From: an uncultured Rubrobacteraceae bacterium
Lineage (GTDB): Bacteria > Actinomycetota > Rubrobacteria > Rubrobacterales > Rubrobacteraceae
Reading direction: 5' to 3'
Length of the DNA stretch: 58,836 nt
Assembly (NCBI GenBank): GCA_902806105.1
Contig: CADCVI010000245.1
Coordinates: 1 to 58,836 of the forward strand
The notes below the pieces were generated by a model. The model was not told the origin of the DNA, made no database searches, and worked only from the letters and a program-made list of their open reading frames with translations. Position numbers and translations under genes: made by a program. Below, one piece after another: positions 39,956 through 50,135 of this stretch (position 1 is its first letter; each line of letters begins with the position of its first letter).

Positions 39956-39971
39956 GCGCCCCGTGAGGCGC
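39956..39971 (+). promoter_or_regulatory. PyrR-binding RNA hairpin
   Basis: GCGCC and GGCGC form a 5-bp stem closing the hexaloop CCGTGA (39961-39966), which fits the PyrR-recognised CNGNGA loop; the wider consensus CCNGNGAGG is matched exactly at 39960-39968. The hairpin ends 3 nt before the GGGGG ribosome-binding site of pyrR (39975-39979). No terminator follows, so bound PyrR would act on translation, as described for mycobacteria. Confidence 0.8.
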
Positions 39972-39985
39972 GAAGGGGGTAGTTC

Positions 39986-40588
39986 TTGAAGCGTTCGAGC
40001 GCCGACGTCCGTCGGCACAGCAGGCACGACCGGGTGGAACCGTCCACCGGGGCCCGACCCTCCGAAATCCTCTCCAAGGACGGTCTCGACCGTTCCCTGA
40101 GGCGAATCTCGCACGAGATCCTGGAGACCAACGCCAACGCCCTGGAGGATCTCGCCCTGGTCGGGGTGCTGACGCGGGGGGTGCCTCTCGCCAACAGGAT
40201 CGCTGAGAACATCCGACGCTTCGAGGGGCTGGAGGTGCCGGTCGGCTCGCTGGACATCACGCTTCACCGCGACGACCTTCAAGGGCAGGACGAGGAGCCG
40301 GAGGTGCGGGAGAGCCGCCTCCCGTTCGACGTCGCCGGCAAGACAGTCGTCCTCGTCGACGACGTCCTCTACACCGGACGCACGAGCCGGGCCGCTATGG
40401 ACGCGCTCCTGGAGCTGGGACGTCCGGCGGCGATAAGGCTCGCGATCCTGGTGGACCGGGGACACCGCGAGCTGCCGATCCGGGCGGATTACGTCGGCAA
40501 GAACGTACCGACCAGCCGCGCCGAGACCGTGCGCGTCAGGCTCGTGGAGACCGATGGGGAGGACGGGGTGATCACCGTTGCGCGCTAG
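39986..40588 (+). CDS. pyrR: Pyrimidine operon regulator PyrR
   Basis: The 200-residue protein is a type I phosphoribosyltransferase fold with the PRPP loop [18 protein letters not shown] (about 120-137) and PyrR features [10 protein letters not shown] and DITLHRDDL. PyrR binds pyr mRNA when UMP or UTP is high and may also act as uracil phosphoribosyltransferase. The first 25 residues are a basic extension ([16 protein letters not shown]) before the conserved core, perhaps aiding RNA binding. It starts at TTG 39986 just after the RNA hairpin it should recognise, implying autoregulation. It overlaps pyrB by 11 nt. Confidence 0.95.
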   Translation: MKRSSADVRRHSRHDRVEPSTGARPSEILSKDGLDRSLRRISHEILETNANALEDLALVGVLTRGVPLANRIAENIRRFEGLEVPVGSLDITLHRDDLQGQDEEPEVRESRLPFDVAGKTVVLVDDVLYTGRTSRAAMDALLELGRPAAIRLAILVDRGHRELPIRADYVGKNVPTSRAETVRVRLVETDGEDGVITVAR

Positions 40589-41504
40589 AAACCTGCTTAC
40601 ACTCGACGGCATGACGCGGGACGACCTCCGCGAGATCCTGGACCTCGCCCGGGACTTCGGTGCTGGCGCGCTCGACCGCCCGCTCGCCGGCAAGACGATC
40701 TGCCTCGCCTTCTTCGAGGCCTCGACTCGTACCTCCGCCTCGTTCGAGCTCGCCGCGAGAAGGGCCGGGGCTGACGTCATCTCCCTTTCCGGGAGAGGCT
40801 CGTCGATAGAGAAGGGCGAGGGTCTGATCGACACGGTCGTCACGCTCGACAGCCTCGGCGCGGACGCCATCGTGCTCCGCCACCCGGCCGCAGGAGCAGC
40901 CCGCATAGCCGCACTGCACACGGAGGCCGCCATCATCAACGCCGGAGACGGGCGCGGCCAGCACCCGACGCAAGCCCTGCTGGACCTTCACGCCCTCTCC
41001 GGGCGCCTCGGCGGCTTCGAGGAGCTCGAGGGCCGCAAGGTCGCCATCGTCGGGGACGTTCTGCATAGCCGCGTGGCGCGCAGCATCATCCCCGCCTTCC
41101 AGGCCGCAGGGATAGAGCTCGCCATCGTGGCCCCCAGTACCCTGCTCCCGCTAGAGGCCGGGGCGTGGGGGCTGCCGATCCTACCCTCGGTCGACGACGC
41201 CGTAGCATGGGGGGTTGACGTCCTCTACGCCCTCCGACTCCAGAAGGAACGCATGACCGGAGGCTCCCCGCGAGTGCCGTCCGTCCCCGAGTACGCCCGC
41301 TACTACGGCGTCGCGCGGCGCCATCTCGCGAGCGGTGCCCTGGTCATGCACCCGGGGCCCGTCAACCGGGGGGTCGAGGTTGCGGGCGACGTCGTCCTCG
41401 ATGCCTCCTCCTTGATCCCGGAGCAGGTAGGCGCCGGTGTCGCGGTCCGCTCCGCCGTCCTCGCCCTCGCCACGGACTCCGCCCGGAGCAGGGTAGCCGC
41501 GTGA
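40578..41504 (+). CDS. pyrB: Aspartate carbamoyltransferase catalytic subunit
   Basis: The 308-residue enzyme condenses carbamoyl phosphate and aspartate. The carbamoyl phosphate loop [12 protein letters not shown] (46-57) and [12 protein letters not shown] are complete. No pyrI regulatory subunit follows; as in other pyrB-pyrC operons the active dihydroorotase may form a complex with it. TTG 40578 lies inside pyrR, and the TGA overlaps the GTG of pyrC. Confidence 0.96.
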   Translation: MRARNLLTLDGMTRDDLREILDLARDFGAGALDRPLAGKTICLAFFEASTRTSASFELAARRAGADVISLSGRGSSIEKGEGLIDTVVTLDSLGADAIVLRHPAAGAARIAALHTEAAIINAGDGRGQHPTQALLDLHALSGRLGGFEELEGRKVAIVGDVLHSRVARSIIPAFQAAGIELAIVAPSTLLPLEAGAWGLPILPSVDDAVAWGVDVLYALRLQKERMTGGSPRVPSVPEYARYYGVARRHLASGALVMHPGPVNRGVEVAGDVVLDASSLIPEQVGAGVAVRSAVLALATDSARSRVAA

Positions 41505-42841
41505 CGCACCACGCCCCGACGAACATCCCCACGAGCGGGCCTGACGACCTCGTAGTCCGAGGCGCCCACGTCCTCGACCCTTCACGCGGGCTCGACGGCG
41601 TTATGGACGTCCGGATCTCCGGGGACCGCTTCTCCGAGGTCGGCGAGAACCTCAAGGGTACGCGCACCATCGACGCCGGCGGGTTGCACCTCTTCCCGGG
41701 CTTCACGGACGTGCACGCGCACTGGCGCACACCGGGGCGGGAGGACGAGGAGACTATAGAGACGGGCTCGGCGGCTGCGGCGGCGGGCGGCTTCACGGGC
41801 GTCGTGATGATGCCGAACACCGACCCCATCATCGACCGCCCCGTTATCGTCTCCGGGCTCGTCCGGCGCGTCGAGATGGAGTCGCGGGTGCGAGCATACG
41901 TCTCCGCCGCCCTGCACGAGGGGCTGAAGGGCGAGCGCCTGACGGAGATGCGCCTGTTGAAGGAGGCCGGCGCGTTCTGCGTCTCGGACGACGGCCTCGG
42001 CACCCAGTCGGCCGGCGTCCTGAGGAACGCGATGCTCTACGCCAGGGACGCAGGGCTGCCGGTGATCCTTCACTGCGAGGACCACACCCTAGCCACGGGC
42101 GTCGTTCACGACGGGGCGGCGGCGGCGCTCGCCGGCCTCCCCGGCTCCCCCGCCAGCGCGGAAGACGTGGCGACCGCGACGGCCCTCGTCCTCGCTACCG
42201 AGACCGGGGCGAAGGTCCACGTCACCCACGTCTCGACCGCTCTCGGGGCGGCCCTCGTCGGCTTCTTCAAGGGAAACTTCCCTGGTATAGACGTCACCGC
42301 GGACACGACGCCACACCACCTCACGCTCACGGATGACCTCGTTAGCACCCTCGAGGGGATGTACAGGGTCAACCCGCCGCTCAGGCCGGAGGAGGACAGG
42401 CTAGGCGTCGGGGGGGCGCTCAGGGATGGTATCCTTGACTTCGTCGCGACGGACCACGCGCCGCACGCCTCCGAGGAGAAAGACCTCCCCCTGGAGGAGG
42501 CGGCGCCCGGTTTTCTCGGGCACGAGACGGCCTTCCCGGCGCTCTACACGGAGATGGTTCTGGGCGGACACCTCTCCCTGGACAGGCTCGTCGGGGCGAT
42601 GGCCTCGGCGCCGGGGCAATGGGTCGGGGACGGGGCGGGCAGGGTCGAGGCGGGGGCGCCGGCGGACCTCGTGCTCGCCGATCTCTCCGAGGAGTGGACC
42701 GTCCGGGCCGAGGGGCTGCTCAGCTTGTCCGGGAACAGCCCCTACCTCGGGAGAGCCCTGAAGGGCCGCGTCGTGGGCACGATGGTCGGTGGAGAGCTTG
42801 TACATGATCGGATGGGAGCACGGTTTGGGTCGAGGGCGTAG
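41501..42841 (+). CDS. pyrC: Dihydroorotase
   Basis: The 446-residue amidohydrolase cyclises carbamoyl aspartate. Zinc ligands H72 and H74 occur in [12 protein letters not shown] (the family norm is HVHLREPG), with later ligands in HCEDHTL and HVTHVST and the final aspartate in [10 protein letters not shown]. Length and motifs fit class I. It is coupled to pyrB by GTGA and overlaps carA by about 38 nt. Confidence 0.95.
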   Translation: MTHHAPTNIPTSGPDDLVVRGAHVLDPSRGLDGVMDVRISGDRFSEVGENLKGTRTIDAGGLHLFPGFTDVHAHWRTPGREDEETIETGSAAAAAGGFTGVVMMPNTDPIIDRPVIVSGLVRRVEMESRVRAYVSAALHEGLKGERLTEMRLLKEAGAFCVSDDGLGTQSAGVLRNAMLYARDAGLPVILHCEDHTLATGVVHDGAAAALAGLPGSPASAEDVATATALVLATETGAKVHVTHVSTALGAALVGFFKGNFPGIDVTADTTPHHLTLTDDLVSTLEGMYRVNPPLRPEEDRLGVGGALRDGILDFVATDHAPHASEEKDLPLEEAAPGFLGHETAFPALYTEMVLGGHLSLDRLVGAMASAPGQWVGDGAGRVEAGAPADLVLADLSEEWTVRAEGLLSLSGNSPYLGRALKGRVVGTMVGGELVHDRMGARFGSRA

Positions 42842-43961
42842 CAACAATCTGGGACCCCTGGCGGGGCGGAGCCGGGCCATCGTGGTTCTGGAGGATGGGG
42901 TCTCCTTCTCGGGGTGGACCTTCGCGGGGGACGGCGAGGTCTCGGGTGAGGTCGTCTTCACGACGAGCATGGTCGGCTATCAGGAGACGCTGACGGACCC
43001 GTCGTACCGCGGCCAGATCGTCCTGTTCACCTACCCCCTCATCGGGAACTACGGCGTCATCCCCGACGACGCGGAGTCGAAGAAGGTCCAGGCCGCCGCC
43101 GTCCTAGTCCGCGAGTACACCGAGTACCCGAGCAACTGGGCGAGCGAGCTCTCCCTGGCGGACCTGCTCGAATCGCACGGCACCCTGGGCGTCGAGGGCC
43201 TCGACACCCGGGCCCTCACCCGTCACCTCAGGGATAAGGGATCGATGCGCGGCATAATCTCTACAGTAGAAACAGACGTGGATTCGTTGCGCGAGAAGGC
43301 GAACACTCACCCTTCCATGGAGGGCCTCGACCTCGCCTCGTCGAGCGCGCAGCTTACGGAGCCGACGCTGCTGCCCGCGTTCGGGGAGGAGCGCTGCCGC
43401 GTGGTCGCCCTGGATTACGGGGTGAAGGGCTCTATCTACCGCGAGCTGAGGAGCCGTGGCGCCTCAGTCCTCGCGGTCCCCGGTTCGACGGGGGCGGAGG
43501 AGATCCTGAGCCACCGGCCCGACGGAGTTTTTCTCTCCAACGGGCCTGGCGACCCGGCCGCCCTCGAAGAGGCCGCCACGACGGTGGAGAACATCGTCGG
43601 CGAGGCGCCGGTCTTCGGGATATGCCTCGGCCACCAGCTTCTGGGGCTTGCGCTCGGGTGCAGGACCTACAAGATGCCCTTCGGGCATCACGGCGCCAAC
43701 CACCCGGTCCGCAACCTGGAGACTGGCAAGATCGAGATCACGAGCCAGAACCACGGCTTTGCGGTAGTGGGGGAGACGCTGCCCGAGGGCGTGGAGCTCA
43801 CGCACCAGAACCTCTATGACGGCACGGTCGAGGGCTTGAAGAGCTCCCGCCTGCGCGCATGGAGCGTCCAGTACCACCCAGAATCGAGCCCAGGGCCGCA
43901 CGACTCGGGCTACCTCTTCGACGGTTTCGTCGAGGTAGCCTCAGGCGCCCGGGCGCTCTAG
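42804..43961 (+). CDS. carA: Carbamoyl-phosphate synthase small subunit
   Basis: The 385-residue glutaminase subunit has the N-terminal CarA domain ([20 protein letters not shown]) and a class I amidotransferase domain with nucleophile cysteine in [15 protein letters not shown] and the HPESSPG ending. It feeds ammonia to CarB. ATG 42804 follows GGAGAG by 7 nt and lies inside pyrC; GTG 42789 is also possible, and a GTG near 42882 would fit the family N-terminus more closely. The roughly 25 residues before IVVLEDG are therefore uncertain. Confidence 0.95.
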   Translation: MIGWEHGLGRGRSNNLGPLAGRSRAIVVLEDGVSFSGWTFAGDGEVSGEVVFTTSMVGYQETLTDPSYRGQIVLFTYPLIGNYGVIPDDAESKKVQAAAVLVREYTEYPSNWASELSLADLLESHGTLGVEGLDTRALTRHLRDKGSMRGIISTVETDVDSLREKANTHPSMEGLDLASSSAQLTEPTLLPAFGEERCRVVALDYGVKGSIYRELRSRGASVLAVPGSTGAEEILSHRPDGVFLSNGPGDPAALEEAATTVENIVGEAPVFGICLGHQLLGLALGCRTYKMPFGHHGANHPVRNLETGKIEITSQNHGFAVVGETLPEGVELTHQNLYDGTVEGLKSSRLRAWSVQYHPESSPGPHDSGYLFDGFVEVASGARAL

Positions 43962-43972
43962 AGGAGAATTTC

Positions 43973-46900
43973 TTGCCGCGCCGCGACGACCTTTCAAGCA
44001 TCCTCATAATCGGCTCCGGCCCCATAGTCATCGGCCAGGCCGCCGAGTTCGACTACTCGGGGACGCAGGCCTGCCGCGCCCTCCGCGACGAGGGCTACCG
44101 CGTCATCCTCGTCAACTCGAACCCCGCCACCATCATGACGGACCCGGAGCTCGCCGACGTGACCTACGTCGAGCCCCTGACCGTCGAGACGGTGGCCGAG
44201 ATCCTGCGCCGCGAGCGCCCCGACGCCCTGCTCCCGACCCTCGGCGGCCAGACGGCCCTGAACCTCGCCATCGAGCTCCACGAGGCGGGCGTCCTCGACG
44301 ATCTCGGCGTCGAACTTCTCGGGGCCTCCGTCCACTCCATCCACAAGGCGGAGGACCGCCTACTGTTCCGCGACGCGATGGACAAGATCGGCCTGAAGGT
44401 CCCGGAGAGCCGGGTCGTGCAACGCGTCGACGAGGCGCTGGAGCTCGCGAGCCGCATCGGGTACCCCCTGATCCTACGCCCGAGCTTTACCCTCGGCGGC
44501 AAGGGCGGCGGGACCGCCCACGATGCCGAAGAGCTTCGAACCACCGTTGCCGACGCCCTCGACGCGAGCCCCGTCAGGAGCGTCCTCGTCGAACGAAGCG
44601 TCGCCGGCTGGAAAGAGTTCGAGCTAGAAGTCATGCGCGACCTCGCCGACAACGTCGTCGTCGTCTGCTCCATCGAGAACATAGACCCCATGGGCGTCCA
44701 TACCGGCGACTCCATAACCGTAGCCCCCGCCCAGACCCTCTCGGACAGGCAGTACCAAACCCTCCGGGACGCCTCTCTCCGCATAATACGTGAGATCGGG
44801 GTATCTACGGGGGGATCGAACATCCAGTTCGCGGTCGACCCGAACGGGGACGACTTCTACGTGATCGAGATGAACCCGCGGGTGTCTAGGAGCAGTGCGC
44901 TGGCGAGCAAGGCTACGGGGTTCCCGATCGCGAAGATAGCGGCGAAGCTCGCCGTGGGGTATTTCCTCGATGAGATCCCGAACGACATCACGCGCGCGAC
45001 GCCAGCGTCGTTTGAGCCCGCCCTCGACTATGTGGTCACCAAGATCCCGCGCTTCGCCTTCGAGAAGTTCCCGGCGGCGGCCCCCCGGCTCTCCACGAAG
45101 ATGCACAGCGTGGGAGAGGTCATGGCTATCGGGCGGACGTTCACGGAGAGCCTCTCCAAGGCTATGGCTTCTCTGGAGGTAGAGCCTCAGGACATCCAGG
45201 CGCGGCTCGACGAGCCGAACCCGTACAGGATCTTCGCGGTCTTCGACGCCCTCAGGGCGGGGATGGACATACGTGAGATCTGCGACAAGACGGATATAGA
45301 TCCGTTCTTTGTCGCCTCCATAGCCCGCATCGTGGCGGCGGAGGGTTCGATCTCGGAGAAGCTCTCCGTCGAAGAGCTTCTGGAGCTTAAGAGGACGGGC
45401 CTCTCGGACGAGGCGATAGCGACGGCCTACGGGACCTCGACGGAGGTGATCCGGGGGGTCCGAATGGCCCTCGGTATCCACCCGACCTACAAGTCCGTCG
45501 ACACCTGCGCCGGGGAGTTCCCCGCCCTGACCCCGTACTACTACTCGACCTACGAGGTCGAGGACGAGGTGGTCCGCGGCGACAACCCCTCCGTCGTCGT
45601 CCTCGGCAGCGGCCCGAACCGCATAGGGCAGGGCATAGAGTTCGACTACGCCTGCGTCCACGCGAGCTACGCTCTGAAGGAGGCCGGCTACGACGCCGTC
45701 ATGGTCAACTCCAACCCCGAGACCGTCTCCACGGACTACGACACCTCGACGCGGCTCTACTTCGAGCCCCTGTCCGCCGAGCACGTCCTGGAGGTCGTCC
45801 GGCGCGAGAAGCCGGAGGGCGTCATCCTGCAGTTCGGCGGCCAGAGCCCGCTGAAGCTCGCCGACGAGCTCCAGAGGAACGGCGTCAGGATACTCGGGAC
45901 CACCCCGGATGCGATCGACCTCGCCGAGGACCGTTCCCGATTCGGCGCGCTCCTAGAAGAGCTCGGCATCCCGCACCCCCGCTTCGGGACCGCGTCGTCC
46001 GCCGACGAGGCGAGGAGCGTGGCCCACGAGCTCGGATACCCCGTCGTCGTGCGCCCCTCGTACGTGCTCGGCGGGCGCAGGATGGAGATCGTCTACGACG
46101 ACACCGACCTCGACCTGTATTTGAGGTCCAGCGTGAGCATGGACCCGGAGCACCCGATCCTCATCGACAAGTTCATGGAGGACTACATGGAGGTCGACGT
46201 GGACGCCGTCTCGGACGGTGAGGAGGTCTACGTCGGTGGGATCATGGAGCACGTCGAGGAGGCGGGGGTCCACTCCGGCGATTCGAGCTGCGTGACGCCG
46301 CCCATCACCCTGCACAGGGCGCTCTTGGAGCGCATCGAGGAGTACACCCGCAAGCTCGCGCTCTCCGTAGGGGTCGTCGGGCTGCTGAACATACAGTTTG
46401 TCGTGCGGGGCGAGGACGTCATGGTGATCGAGTGCAACCCCAGGGCGTCGCGGACTGTGCCGTTCGTCTCGAAGGCGACCGGGGTGCCGCTGGCAAAGGT
46501 CGCGACGCGCGTTCTCGTCGGGGAGAAGATCCGCGATATGGATCTCTCGTCGCCCCCGAACGGGCGCTTCAGCGTAAAAGCGCCGGTCTTCCCGTTCGAC
46601 CGCTTCGCGGGGGTCGACCCGCTGCTCGGGCCGGAGATGCGTTCGACGGGCGAGGCGATGGGGATAGACCCGACCTTCGGCGGCGCCTTCGCCAAGGCGC
46701 TCACGGCGGCGGGCCAGACCCTGCCGTCGAGCGGCCGGGTGTACATCTCGGTCTCCAACCGCGACAAGCGCGCGGTCGTCCTGATAGCGCGGGCCTTCGC
46801 GGACCTCGGGTTCGAGCTCGCGGGAAGCGAAGGGACGGCTGAGGTGTTGAGCAACAACGGGCTCAGGGTCTCGGTGGTGCCGAAGATAGGGGTTGGGGAG

Positions 46901-47137
46901 GAAGACGTACTCGGGCTCATCGAGGATGGTGGGGTCGACCTGATCGTGAACACCCCGTGGGGACGGGGCGCGAGAACGGACGGGTACCAGATCCGGCGGA
47001 GCGCCCTCATGCACGGCGTTCCCTGCATCACGACCCTCGCCGGAGCCGCCGCCGCCGTCCAGGGCATCGAATCCAAGATCCGGGGCGGCCTCGGCAGGGT
47101 CAACTCCCTCCAGAGCCTCTACGCAACTAGGGCGTAG
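43973..47137 (+). CDS. carB: Carbamoyl-phosphate synthase large subunit
   Basis: The 1054-residue protein has two homologous ATP-grasp halves: [22 protein letters not shown] near residue 12 and [22 protein letters not shown] in the second half, with glycine-rich loops GGKGGGTA and GGRRMEI. An MGS-like C-terminal domain follows ([26 protein letters not shown]), where UMP and ornithine bind in other species. It makes carbamoyl phosphate for pyrimidines and arginine. TTG 43973 follows GAGGAG by 6 nt and gives the standard N-terminus, so the longer frame overlapping carA is rejected. Confidence 0.97.
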   Translation: MPRRDDLSSILIIGSGPIVIGQAAEFDYSGTQACRALRDEGYRVILVNSNPATIMTDPELADVTYVEPLTVETVAEILRRERPDALLPTLGGQTALNLAIELHEAGVLDDLGVELLGASVHSIHKAEDRLLFRDAMDKIGLKVPESRVVQRVDEALELASRIGYPLILRPSFTLGGKGGGTAHDAEELRTTVADALDASPVRSVLVERSVAGWKEFELEVMRDLADNVVVVCSIENIDPMGVHTGDSITVAPAQTLSDRQYQTLRDASLRIIREIGVSTGGSNIQFAVDPNGDDFYVIEMNPRVSRSSALASKATGFPIAKIAAKLAVGYFLDEIPNDITRATPASFEPALDYVVTKIPRFAFEKFPAAAPRLSTKMHSVGEVMAIGRTFTESLSKAMASLEVEPQDIQARLDEPNPYRIFAVFDALRAGMDIREICDKTDIDPFFVASIARIVAAEGSISEKLSVEELLELKRTGLSDEAIATAYGTSTEVIRGVRMALGIHPTYKSVDTCAGEFPALTPYYYSTYEVEDEVVRGDNPSVVVLGSGPNRIGQGIEFDYACVHASYALKEAGYDAVMVNSNPETVSTDYDTSTRLYFEPLSAEHVLEVVRREKPEGVILQFGGQSPLKLADELQRNGVRILGTTPDAIDLAEDRSRFGALLEELGIPHPRFGTASSADEARSVAHELGYPVVVRPSYVLGGRRMEIVYDDTDLDLYLRSSVSMDPEHPILIDKFMEDYMEVDVDAVSDGEEVYVGGIMEHVEEAGVHSGDSSCVTPPITLHRALLERIEEYTRKLALSVGVVGLLNIQFVVRGEDVMVIECNPRASRTVPFVSKATGVPLAKVATRVLVGEKIRDMDLSSPPNGRFSVKAPVFPFDRFAGVDPLLGPEMRSTGEAMGIDPTFGGAFAKALTAAGQTLPSSGRVYISVSNRDKRAVVLIARAFADLGFELAGSEGTAEVLSNNGLRVSVVPKIGVGEEDVLGLIEDGGVDLIVNTPWGRGARTDGYQIRRSALMHGVPCITTLAGAAAAVQGIESKIRGGLGRVNSLQSLYATRA

Positions 47138-47141
47138 CCCC

Positions 47142-47897
47142 TTGGTAAAGCTCCATCCCGTGGAGGTCCTCGACCGGGAGGAGCACGGCCGCCACGTCCT
47201 CCTCCGGTACCGGTGGACGGGCGCCGCCCCCGAGCCAGGACAGTTCGTCATGGCCCGCCCCGAGCGCCACGCGAACCTCGACCCGTTCCTCCCGAGGCCC
47301 CTCTTCGCCCACGACCACGACGGCGACGAGGTGAGCCTGCTCTTCGAGGTTCGCGGCCGTGGTACAGCCCTCCTCGCCGGTGAGGATGCAGGGCTCCTGG
47401 TCAGCGCGCCGCTCGGCCACGGCTTCGCGACGGAGAAAGGCGGCCCGGTCGCGCTGGTTGGAGGAGGCGTGTGGGTCTCGCCGCTCAAGCTTCTCTCGCG
47501 GCGGCTGGAGGACGTGGGCACCCGCCACGACGTTTATCTGGAGGTGCCGGGGGACGCGCCGGGGGCCTACGCAGGCTTCCTGAGGAGCCGCTACGGCGGC
47601 GCGGCTCTCGTCGAGACAGGGGGCGACGCGGACCCTTCGCGAAAGGTTCTGGAGCGGATCGGAGACCTCTCGCGCTACGCCGCCCTCTACGCGAGCGGGA
47701 CGGCCGAGATGCTCGGGGCCGTGAAGAGCGCCGCAGACGGCATCGTCCCCGCCCAGCTCGCGCTCCGGGAGAGGATGGCCTGCGCGAACGGCTCCTGCTA
47801 CGGCTGCGCCGTGCCCGTGTGGGATGAAGGAGAGACGGCCTACCGCAGGACCTGCGTAGAGGGCCCGGTCTTCGAGGCGGGGGCGCTCGCGTGGTAG
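47142..47897 (+). CDS. pyrK: Dihydroorotate dehydrogenase electron transfer subunit
   Basis: The 251-residue protein is the FAD and [2Fe-2S] subunit of the type 1B dihydroorotate dehydrogenase. It has a flavin-binding beta barrel (PEPGQFVMARP, then PRPLFAHD), an NAD-binding domain (LVGGGVWVSPLKLL) and C-terminal iron-sulfur cysteines MACANGSCYGCAVPV with a fourth at RRTCVEGPVF. It passes electrons from PyrD to NAD+. TTG 47142 follows carB by 4 nt, and the gene overlaps pyrD by 7 nt. Confidence 0.94.
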   Translation: MVKLHPVEVLDREEHGRHVLLRYRWTGAAPEPGQFVMARPERHANLDPFLPRPLFAHDHDGDEVSLLFEVRGRGTALLAGEDAGLLVSAPLGHGFATEKGGPVALVGGGVWVSPLKLLSRRLEDVGTRHDVYLEVPGDAPGAYAGFLRSRYGGAALVETGGDADPSRKVLERIGDLSRYAALYASGTAEMLGAVKSAADGIVPAQLALRERMACANGSCYGCAVPVWDEGETAYRRTCVEGPVFEAGALAW

Positions 47898-48802
47898 ACC
47901 GTCCCGGTAGCGGCCTGGCCGCCGAGGCGATGGCCGTCGATCTGTGCGGCATACCGATGAAGACGCCCCTGATCCCGGCCGCGGGCACCCTGGGCAAGGA
48001 GGCGCTGGACGGGGCAGGGGAAATCTACGGCGCGATGCTCCCGAAGACGGTCACCCCTCGTCCGCGCGCGGGCAACCCGCCGCCCCGCCTCGCGGAGGCG
48101 CCTTCCGGCATGATCAACTCGATCGGCTTGCAGAACCCCGGCCTCGACAGCTTCCTCGGCGACCTCGACGCCTTTCATGCGGTCGGGTTGCCGCTCTTCG
48201 TCTCGGTGGCTGGCGACACCGCGGCCGAGTTCGCCTCGATGTGCGAGGTACTGTCCCGGGACCCGCGAATCTCGGCCATCGAGCTGAACCTCTCCTGCCC
48301 CAACGTCGAGCACGGCGGCGGTACCTTCTGCGCGAGCCCCTCGACCGTGGGCGAGGTCGTGGCGGCCTCCGTGGAGGCGGTGGACCGTGCGAAACCGCTG
48401 CTCGTGAAGCTGACGAACGATGGCGTGGTGAGTAACGCGGTGGCGGCCGAGGAGGCGGGGGCGGATGCCGTAACGGTCATAAACACGATCCCGGCGCTTG
48501 TGGTCGATGCTACCGAGAGGCGTATCTTCCTGCGCGGCGGCCTGTCGGGACCGGCGATCAAACCCGTTGCGCTCCGGGCGGTCTACGAGGTATCGCGCGC
48601 CGTGGGCATCCCGGTGATCGGGTGCGGCGGGGTCACGAGTGGGACGGACGTCGCGGAGTTTATGCTCGCGGGCGCGACGGCGGTGCAGGTCGGGGCGGGC
48701 GGCTTCGTGCGCGAGCCGCGGGAGATGCTCGGTGAGTTCGGGGAGTACCTGCGGGGCTCGGGGCTCGGGGCCCGGGAACTCGTGGCCGCTCTGGGAAGTT
48801 AG
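47891..48802 (+). CDS. pyrD: Dihydroorotate dehydrogenase, class 1B catalytic subunit
   Basis: The 303-residue FMN enzyme has the class 1B catalytic cysteine in ELNLSCPNVEHGG and the FMN phosphate site GCGGVTSG. The adjacent pyrK confirms the class. It ends the recognisable pyr operon; pyrE and pyrF, which commonly follow, are absent here. A promoter for the mIHF gene begins 10 nt after its stop. Confidence 0.95.
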   Translation: MVDRPGSGLAAEAMAVDLCGIPMKTPLIPAAGTLGKEALDGAGEIYGAMLPKTVTPRPRAGNPPPRLAEAPSGMINSIGLQNPGLDSFLGDLDAFHAVGLPLFVSVAGDTAAEFASMCEVLSRDPRISAIELNLSCPNVEHGGGTFCASPSTVGEVVAASVEAVDRAKPLLVKLTNDGVVSNAVAAEEAGADAVTVINTIPALVVDATERRIFLRGGLSGPAIKPVALRAVYEVSRAVGIPVIGCGGVTSGTDVAEFMLAGATAVQVGAGGFVREPREMLGEFGEYLRGSGLGARELVAALGS

Positions 48803-48812
48803 ATGTGCGCGC

Positions 48813-48821
48813 TGATATAAT
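48813..48821 (+). promoter_or_regulatory. Extended -10 promoter for the mIHF gene
   Basis: TGA-TATAAT is a perfect extended -10 element. Initiation near 48828 leaves only 2-3 nt before ATG 48831, so the mRNA is leaderless or nearly so, and no ribosome-binding site is seen. This separates the mIHF-gmk unit from the pyr operon. Confidence 0.65.
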
Positions 48822-48830
48822 CAGTGGTCG

Positions 48831-49157
48831 ATGTTGAGGCGCGCACCAGAGAGAACTTCGCAGGAACGCCGCAGTGCGTTGGAGGAGGCCAACCGCATAC
48901 GGTTCGCCCGCGCCGACGCGAAGCGCGAGCTCAAGAGCGGAGAAACGAACATCTACGGCCTGCTCATGGACCCTTCCGAGGAGCTCAAGGGCGCCAAGGT
49001 CGAGGAGATGCTCCTCGCCGTGCGTGGGATGGGGCGCGTGAAGGTCACCAGGATCCTACGCGAGGCGGGGGTGAGCCGTTCGAAGACGCTCGTCGGCCTG
49101 ACGCACGGCCAGCGAGACCGTCTACTAGAGGCTCTGGGTTGCGAAGAGGACGCCTGA
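48831..49157 (+). CDS. mihF: Integration host factor, actinobacterial type (mIHF)
   Basis: The 108-residue basic protein matches the actinobacterial mIHF family: a long helix (RRSALEEANRIRFARADAKREL), then a helix-two-turn-helix region with VEEMLLAVRGMGRVKVTRILREAGV and GLTHGQRDRLLEAL. It is a nucleoid protein unrelated to E. coli IHF and essential in mycobacteria. Location directly upstream of gmk is the standard actinobacterial arrangement and a strong taxonomic marker. It overlaps gmk by 19 nt. Confidence 0.94.
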   Translation: MLRRAPERTSQERRSALEEANRIRFARADAKRELKSGETNIYGLLMDPSEELKGAKVEEMLLAVRGMGRVKVTRILREAGVSRSKTLVGLTHGQRDRLLEALGCEEDA

Positions 49158-49723
49158 TCGTCGTCTCCGGGCCCTCCGGAGCAGGCAAATCCACGCTCAT
49201 CCGCCAGGCGCTCTCGGACATCCCCGAGCTTGCCTACTCCGTCTCTGCGACGACGAGGAAGCCCCGAAAGGGCGAGGTGGACGGGCGCGACTACGTCTTC
49301 CTCCCGCGGGACGAGTTCGAGCGTTGGATCGAGGAGGGGAAGTTCCTCGAATGGGCCGAGTACTCGGGCAACCTCTACGGGACGCCGGAGGCAAAGGTCG
49401 AGGAGGCGCTAGCCGGGGGACGTTCCATTATCCTGGAGATAGAGCTGCAGGGGGCGCGCAAGGTGCGCGAGAAGAGGCCGGACGCGGTTATGGTCTTTGT
49501 CAGGGCGCCGTCCCTGGAGGAGACCCGCCGCCGGCTCGAAGGCCGGGCAACGGAGGATCTGGAGGCGCTGGAGACGCGCATGGCGACGGCCCGCGGCGAG
49601 GTAGCCGCCCTGGACGAGTTCGACCTCGAAGTGGTCAACGGGGACAGGGCGAGGGCGCGAGAAGATATGATCAGGACGATGAGAGAGATAATAGGAGGCG
49701 ATCAGCATGCTGAACGAGCTTAA
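49139..49723 (+). CDS. gmk: Guanylate kinase
   Basis: The 194-residue kinase phosphorylates GMP to GDP. The P-loop VVSGPSGAGKSTL lies at about 7-19, followed by the GMP-binding SVSATTRKPRKGEVDGRDYVFL. TTG 49139 places the P-loop at the usual distance from the start and has AGAGG upstream; a longer open frame running back through the mIHF gene is rejected. It overlaps rpoZ by 17 nt. Confidence 0.95.
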   Translation: MRRGRLIVVSGPSGAGKSTLIRQALSDIPELAYSVSATTRKPRKGEVDGRDYVFLPRDEFERWIEEGKFLEWAEYSGNLYGTPEAKVEEALAGGRSIILEIELQGARKVREKRPDAVMVFVRAPSLEETRRRLEGRATEDLEALETRMATARGEVAALDEFDLEVVNGDRARAREDMIRTMREIIGGDQHAERA

Positions 49724-50114
49724 AGTAGACGATCTGCTCGGCAAGGTCGATTCGAGGTATGGCCTCGTGCTCGCCGGGGCGCGCCGGGCGCGAGAGATAA
49801 ACGAATATACCGCGACCCTCGGCCTGAACGACTCGCTGGGTATTCCGGGGCCGCAGGTCCACACCAGATCCCAGCATCCCCTTAGCATAGCCTTCGAGGA
49901 GCTCAGGACCGGCAAGCTGGAGGTCGGCTTCAAGAAGTCCCAGGAGGAGCTCGCCCACGAGATCGAGCAGGAGGTCGGGGCGGCCGGCGGTGACGCCTTC
50001 GGCACGAACGCCGCGACGCCCGGCACCGGCGCGACGGCCGGCGGAGAAGCCCCCGAGGACGGCGGACATACGCCTACGGACGGCGACGAACCGGACGGCG
50101 AGGGCGCGGCCTAG
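49707..50114 (+). CDS. rpoZ: RNA polymerase omega subunit
   Basis: The 135-residue protein has the omega core: VDDLLGKVDSRYGLVLAGARRAREIN and, after an insertion, SIAFEELRTGKLEVGF. Omega aids assembly of beta-prime into polymerase. After residue 90 there is a disordered acidic tail rich in G, A, T and E, longer than in E. coli but usual for actinobacteria. The gmk-rpoZ-coaBC-metK-priA order is conserved in gram-positive bacteria. Confidence 0.94.
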   Translation: MLNELKVDDLLGKVDSRYGLVLAGARRAREINEYTATLGLNDSLGIPGPQVHTRSQHPLSIAFEELRTGKLEVGFKKSQEELAHEIEQEVGAAGGDAFGTNAATPGTGATAGGEAPEDGGHTPTDGDEPDGEGAA

Positions 50115-50135
50115 CCCGAACCCGCCGAACCTATC

